Origin: JBDTMT01 sp033764095
GTDB lineage: Bacteria; Desulfobacterota; Binatia; HRBIN30; CADEER01
Direction of reading: 5' to 3'
Assembly (NCBI GenBank): GCA_033764095.1
Contig: JANRJF010000180.1
Coordinates: 1 to 51,194, forward strand
Length of the DNA: 51,194 bases
The notes below the pieces were generated by a model, which was not told the DNA's origin, ran no database searches, and saw nothing but the letters and a program-made list of their open reading frames with translations. Numbering within the stretch: the first letter of the stretch is position 1; the number at the start of each line of letters is the position of its first letter. This document shows, piece by piece, positions 48,393-51,194 of the stretch. The position numbers were made by a program, and so were the translations under genes.

Positions 48393-49839
48393 ACGGCACC
48401 GGCCGACACATCGACGGACGCGCGGTCGAGTCGCAGGTCATCAGCGGCTGGTCGTAGCGATCGTAGAAGGTCGCGGTCCAGTTCGGGCCGTTGGGCTCGA
48501 TCAGCAGGTAGCCGTGGTCGTGCTCGATGTTGGCGACCCCGACGGTCGGGCCGCCGGGGCCGGTGGCGACGTTGGCGAGGCGCGGCGGCAGCCAGGCGGG
48601 ATTGTCGAGCTCGGCGCCGCCACTGCCGGCGATCAGCACGTTGGGCGCGCCGGGTGTGCTCATGGTGAGCGACTGGAAGAGGTGCTGGTGACCGGAGAGC
48701 ACCAGGTTGATCTGCGGCGGCAGGCGATTCCCCGACGCGGTCTGCAGCGTGTAGTCGAGGATCACCGGCGGCGCGTTGAGCACGCGCAGAATGCCCCAGA
48801 TCGGCTTGTGCGACACCAGCCAGGTCTGCGCCGCGACACTGTCGTCGGCGAGGTCGGCGAGGCGCTCGAACTGGCGGCGATAGGGCGTCACCTGATCGCG
48901 CAGGCCGGGCTGGCCGCAGGCGTTGGCGGAGTCGAAGACCAGTAGGCGCAGCGTCTGACCGAGCTGCAGCAGGTAGGGATCGGTGTAGTCCGGCGTGATG
49001 ACCGGGTTGTCGGCGCAGACCGGCGCCACCTGGTGCGGATCGAGGTAGCGGAAGTAGCCGTGTCCGCCGCGGCTGCAGAGCTCGTGGTTGCCGCGCGTCA
49101 TCACCCACGGCGCGGCGGCGAGCAGCGGCGCGGCGGGGGTGAAGAAGTCGTCGCGCCAATTGGTCCAGTTGTCGCCGCAGTCGGGAAAGCCGCAGTTGAA
49201 CGGGTTGTAGGTGCAGCAGGCGTCGTAGGCGATGCAGCCGGTGCCGCGGTAGTTGTAGTCGCCGAGGTGGATGACCAGGTCCGGCTGGCGCGCCGCGGCG
49301 TTGCGGGCGATGGCGGCGAAGTCCCAGTCATCGGCGCAGTCCTGCCCCTGGTCGGCGCCCAGGCAGCCGCTGTCGCCGAAGGCGACGATGCGGCGCGGCT
49401 CGGGCGCCGGCATGCGCAGCGTCTGCGGCCAACCCTCGATCGCGACGGCGTGGGCGCGCGGCGACGGCTGCCAGTCGCAGACGCGATCGGGGAAGTCGGG
49501 CGGATCGGGCGCACTGCGCTCGGTCATCACCGTGCGCCACGCCGGCGGACCCGGCGTCGCCCCCGCTGCGATCGGCGCGACGCGCGGACAGGCGGCAGCG
49601 GCGGTGATGACGCGCACGATCGGTCCGATCGTCGAGTGCTGAATCCAGGCGGCGCGGATGTCGCCGCTCTGTGCGACGACCGGCCGCACCGACGCCGTCG
49701 TCGCAGCAATAGCGACAGCGAAGAGGAAGCGATGAGCGACCAGGAAGCGATGAGCGACGAGCGGTGAGCGATGAGCGACACGGAAGCGACGAGCGATGAG
49801 CGATGAGCGATGAGTGTCCGGGTTCGAATCAGTTCTCAT
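48391..49839 (-). CDS. Exported metallophosphoesterase (purple acid phosphatase-like); N-terminus in a repeat
   Basis: 482 residues from ATG 49839. Metal-binding motifs run in order: GDSG (155-158), GDYNY (193-197), GNHE (250-253), SHKP (343-346) and GHQH (383-386), so a di-metal phosphatase core is complete. Cysteine-rich inserts (IAYDACCTYNPFNCGFPDC) suggest an oxidising compartment. The N-terminal about 40 residues (SSLIARRF, SPLVAHRF, LVAHRFLF) are translated from F2 heptamer repeats and lead into a hydrophobic signal-peptide core (FLFAVAIAATTASV). No later ATG, GTG or TTG precedes that core, so the repeat seems to supply start and n-region. The start is uncertain. Confidence 0.85.
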   Translation of the reverse strand: MRTDSNPDTHRSSLIARRFRVAHRSPLVAHRFLVAHRFLFAVAIAATTASVRPVVAQSGDIRAAWIQHSTIGPIVRVITAAAACPRVAPIAAGATPGPPAWRTVMTERSAPDPPDFPDRVCDWQPSPRAHAVAIEGWPQTLRMPAPEPRRIVAFGDSGCLGADQGQDCADDWDFAAIARNAAARQPDLVIHLGDYNYRGTGCIAYDACCTYNPFNCGFPDCGDNWTNWRDDFFTPAAPLLAAAPWVMTRGNHELCSRGGHGYFRYLDPHQVAPVCADNPVITPDYTDPYLLQLGQTLRLLVFDSANACGQPGLRDQVTPYRRQFERLADLADDSVAAQTWLVSHKPIWGILRVLNAPPVILDYTLQTASGNRLPPQINLVLSGHQHLFQSLTMSTPGAPNVLIAGSGGAELDNPAWLPPRLANVATGPGGPTVGVANIEHDHGYLLIEPNGPNWTATFYDRYDQPLMTCDSTARPSMCRPVP

Positions 49840-49942
49840 CGCTCGTCGCTCATCGCTCATCGCTTCCGGGCCTCATCGCTCGTCGCTCATCGCTCTTCAC
49901 TTCCGGGCCTCATCGCTCATCGCTCGTCGCTCATCGCTTCGT
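49725..49942. repeat. Long inverted array of GAGCGAT heptamers (family F2, copy 3)
   Basis: Left array 49725-49814 repeats GCGATGA/GCGACGA units with GGAAGCGA interruptions; right array 49834-49942 is its inverse (CATCGCTCGTCGCTCATCGC, with CTTCCGGGCCT interruptions). The spacer is about 20 bases. The period is 7 nt, giving a 7-residue peptide period (SSLIAHR) when translated. It overlaps the start of the metallophosphoesterase gene. Confidence 0.9.
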
Positions 49943-49946
49943 GGCC

Positions 49947-51194
49947 CTACTGGAGCAGGCCATACGACCAGGTTTCGGTGAGCACGTCGTTGCCCTGCGT
50001 GAGGAAGGCGCGCAGCTCGATCGGGCCGCTGGTCTTGGGCGAGAGCTGGAACGAGAGACGCCAGCCGCCGGTGTCGGGATTCTTCACCACGTGCTGGTCG
50101 AGCAGCGCGGCGGCGTCCGGACCGGGCCCGGCGCTGACGATGCCGTTCGGCGGCTGGTCGGCCGGAATGTTGCGCAGGCGCTCGCTGTCGAAGTCGATGA
50201 CGAAGCGATAGCCACCGGGCACCGTGCCGCGGTCACGCCGCGTCGCGACGGCGCGGCCGGCGGGCGGACGGCTCATCTCGTCGCCGTAGAAGGTCAGTCG
50301 ATAGGCGAAGCTCACCGGCTTGCCGGGGCGCAGCGGCGTCTCCGGCACCCAGAAGGCGACGATGTTGTCGACCAGCTCGCTGGTGGTGGGAATCTCGACC
50401 AGCTCGATGTGGCCCTTGCCCCAGTCGCCCTTCGGTTCGACCCAGACGCTCGGCCGCAGCTCGGAGCGCGTCTCGATGTCCTGGTAGCTGGCGAAGGCGC
50501 GGTCGCGCTGCAGCAGGCCGAATCCCTTCGGGTTGGTGGTGTCGAAGCTGCTGGCGTTGATGCGCGTCGGGTTGTCGAGCGGGCGCCACAGCCATTCGCC
50601 GCCGCCGAGGTGCAACAGCAGGCCGTCGGAGTCGTGCACCTCGGGACGGAAGTCCTCGAAATGGCGCGGCGTGTTCTCGCCGAAGAAAAACATGCTGGTG
50701 AGCGGCGCGATGCCGAGCTTGGCCACCTGGCGGCGCGGGAACAGGCGCGCCTGCACGTCGATCGCCGTCTGCACACCGGGGTGGATGTCGAAGCGGTAGG
50801 CGCCGGCCAGGCTGCGACTGTCGAGCAGCGCGTAGAGCACCAGGTGGTTGGCGTCCGGCGTCGGCGTTTCCAGCCAGAACTCGACGAACGACGGGAACTC
50901 CTCGCCCGACGGCTCGACGGTGTCGATCGCCAGGCCGCGCGCCGAGAGGCCGTAGACGTTGTCGCGCCCGAGGGCGCGGAAGTAGCTGGCGCCGAGGAAG
51001 ACGATCAGCTCGTCGAGGTAGTTCGGATTCTTCAGCGGGTAGTGGATGCGCAGGCCGGCGTAGCCGATGTCGGTCGGAATGCGGTCGGCGAAGGTGTTCT
51101 TGCCGTAGTCGAAGCGGGTCGGCGAGAACGGCACCGGGTGCACGCCGTCGGGGTCGATGACGTTCACCTGCACGGTGCGGTCGTAATAGAGGCC
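49947..51194 (-). CDS. opgG: Glucan biosynthesis protein G/D (periplasmic), 5' end outside window
   Basis: The visible 415 residues are the C-terminal four fifths of an OpgG/MdoG-family protein; the frame stays open to the window edge (GLYYDRTVQVNVI). Typical segments are LIVFLGASYFRALGRDNVYGLSARGLAI, SMFFFGENTPRHFEDFRPEVHDSDGLL, GEWLWRPLDNP, GFGLLQRDRAFASYQD and RPSVWVEPKGDWGKGHIELVEIPT. These periplasmic proteins act on the beta-1,2/1,6-linked backbone of osmoregulated glucans. The signal sequence is beyond the edge. Whether an opgH partner is adjacent cannot be seen. Confidence 0.95.
   Translation of the reverse strand, partial: GLYYDRTVQVNVIDPDGVHPVPFSPTRFDYGKNTFADRIPTDIGYAGLRIHYPLKNPNYLDELIVFLGASYFRALGRDNVYGLSARGLAIDTVEPSGEEFPSFVEFWLETPTPDANHLVLYALLDSRSLAGAYRFDIHPGVQTAIDVQARLFPRRQVAKLGIAPLTSMFFFGENTPRHFEDFRPEVHDSDGLLLHLGGGEWLWRPLDNPTRINASSFDTTNPKGFGLLQRDRAFASYQDIETRSELRPSVWVEPKGDWGKGHIELVEIPTTSELVDNIVAFWVPETPLRPGKPVSFAYRLTFYGDEMSRPPAGRAVATRRDRGTVPGGYRFVIDFDSERLRNIPADQPPNGIVSAGPGPDAAALLDQHVVKNPDTGGWRLSFQLSPKTSGPIELRAFLTQGNDVLTETWSYGLLQ

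Noticed and set aside
49820..49829. GGTTCGAATC resembling a tRNA T-loop
   Set aside because: The flanking five bases do not form a T-stem and there is no acceptor or anticodon arm; it is the spacer of the heptamer array.
49725..49942. Possible CRISPR array
   Set aside because: Units are contiguous 7-mers without unique spacers, the arms are inverse, and no cas gene is in the window.

Overview
This is a gene-dense, very GC-rich chromosomal window with about 47 protein genes on both strands, no rRNA or tRNA gene and no CRISPR array. The organism is most likely a free-living, aerobic Gram-negative bacterium of the old Deltaproteobacteria/Candidatus Binatia (Desulfobacterota_B) sphere. This is an inference from the GC content, the DUF1800/DUF1501 pair, a secreted Cys-rich protein ending in dockerin-like GDCN-DG repeats, lipoproteins, OpgG, heme A synthase, and lipid/steroid-type enzymes (P450, ECHDC3-like, phytanoyl-CoA dioxygenase-like, desaturase). 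No marker gene settles it.

Layout. 17-1095: ECHDC3-like protein and a small membrane protein. 1399-7351: putative promoter, secreted CX4CH protein, DUF1800, DUF1501 (Tat) and an unrecognised HExxH protein. 7580-10707: an arsenic operon on the minus strand (arsR, acr3, decayed aquaporin, arsC, truncated second arsC, CBS protein) with a candidate ArsR operator. 10872-13632: FemAB/GNAT-like, DUF2333-like and secreted flavin-barrel proteins. 13766-16856: a coupled chain of split transketolase, two lipoproteins and a histidine phosphatase. 16873-17187: paired REP-like hairpins enclosing a fragment of the adjacent MMACHC-like gene. 17196-23644: MMACHC-like, Bpt, MgtC/DUF4010, carotenoid oxygenase, and the Ogt and Ada-AlkA repair pair. 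23860-30978: full-length transketolase, Pgi, cupin, GT39-like and GST genes. 31194-37457: RNase T2 with a secreted partner, the dockerin-like protein, PLP lyase, PhyH-like, MsrA and HupE. 37529-42317: hybrid histidine kinase, then PaaX regulator plus desaturase. 42345-46094: P450, MalQ and homocysteine methyltransferase operon. 46366-51194: LysM protein, lipoprotein, heme A synthase, metallophosphoesterase and a partial OpgG.

Operons are tight: ATGA or GTGA stop/start overlaps join many co-oriented neighbours. Between operons, the gene junctions are occupied by inverted pairs of short-period degenerate repeats (7, 8 or 10 nt periods) from at least seven families. Several genes end inside these repeats, and one metallophosphoesterase appears to start inside one, so its signal peptide is partly repeat-encoded.

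The most interesting signals are (i) three two-hairpin, GTAG-headed REP-like elements whose second stem differs in sequence but stays paired, (ii) the junction-filling inverted repeat families and their use as coding sequence, (iii) the CX4CH/DUF1800/DUF1501 cluster, and (iv) the decaying arsenic operon.
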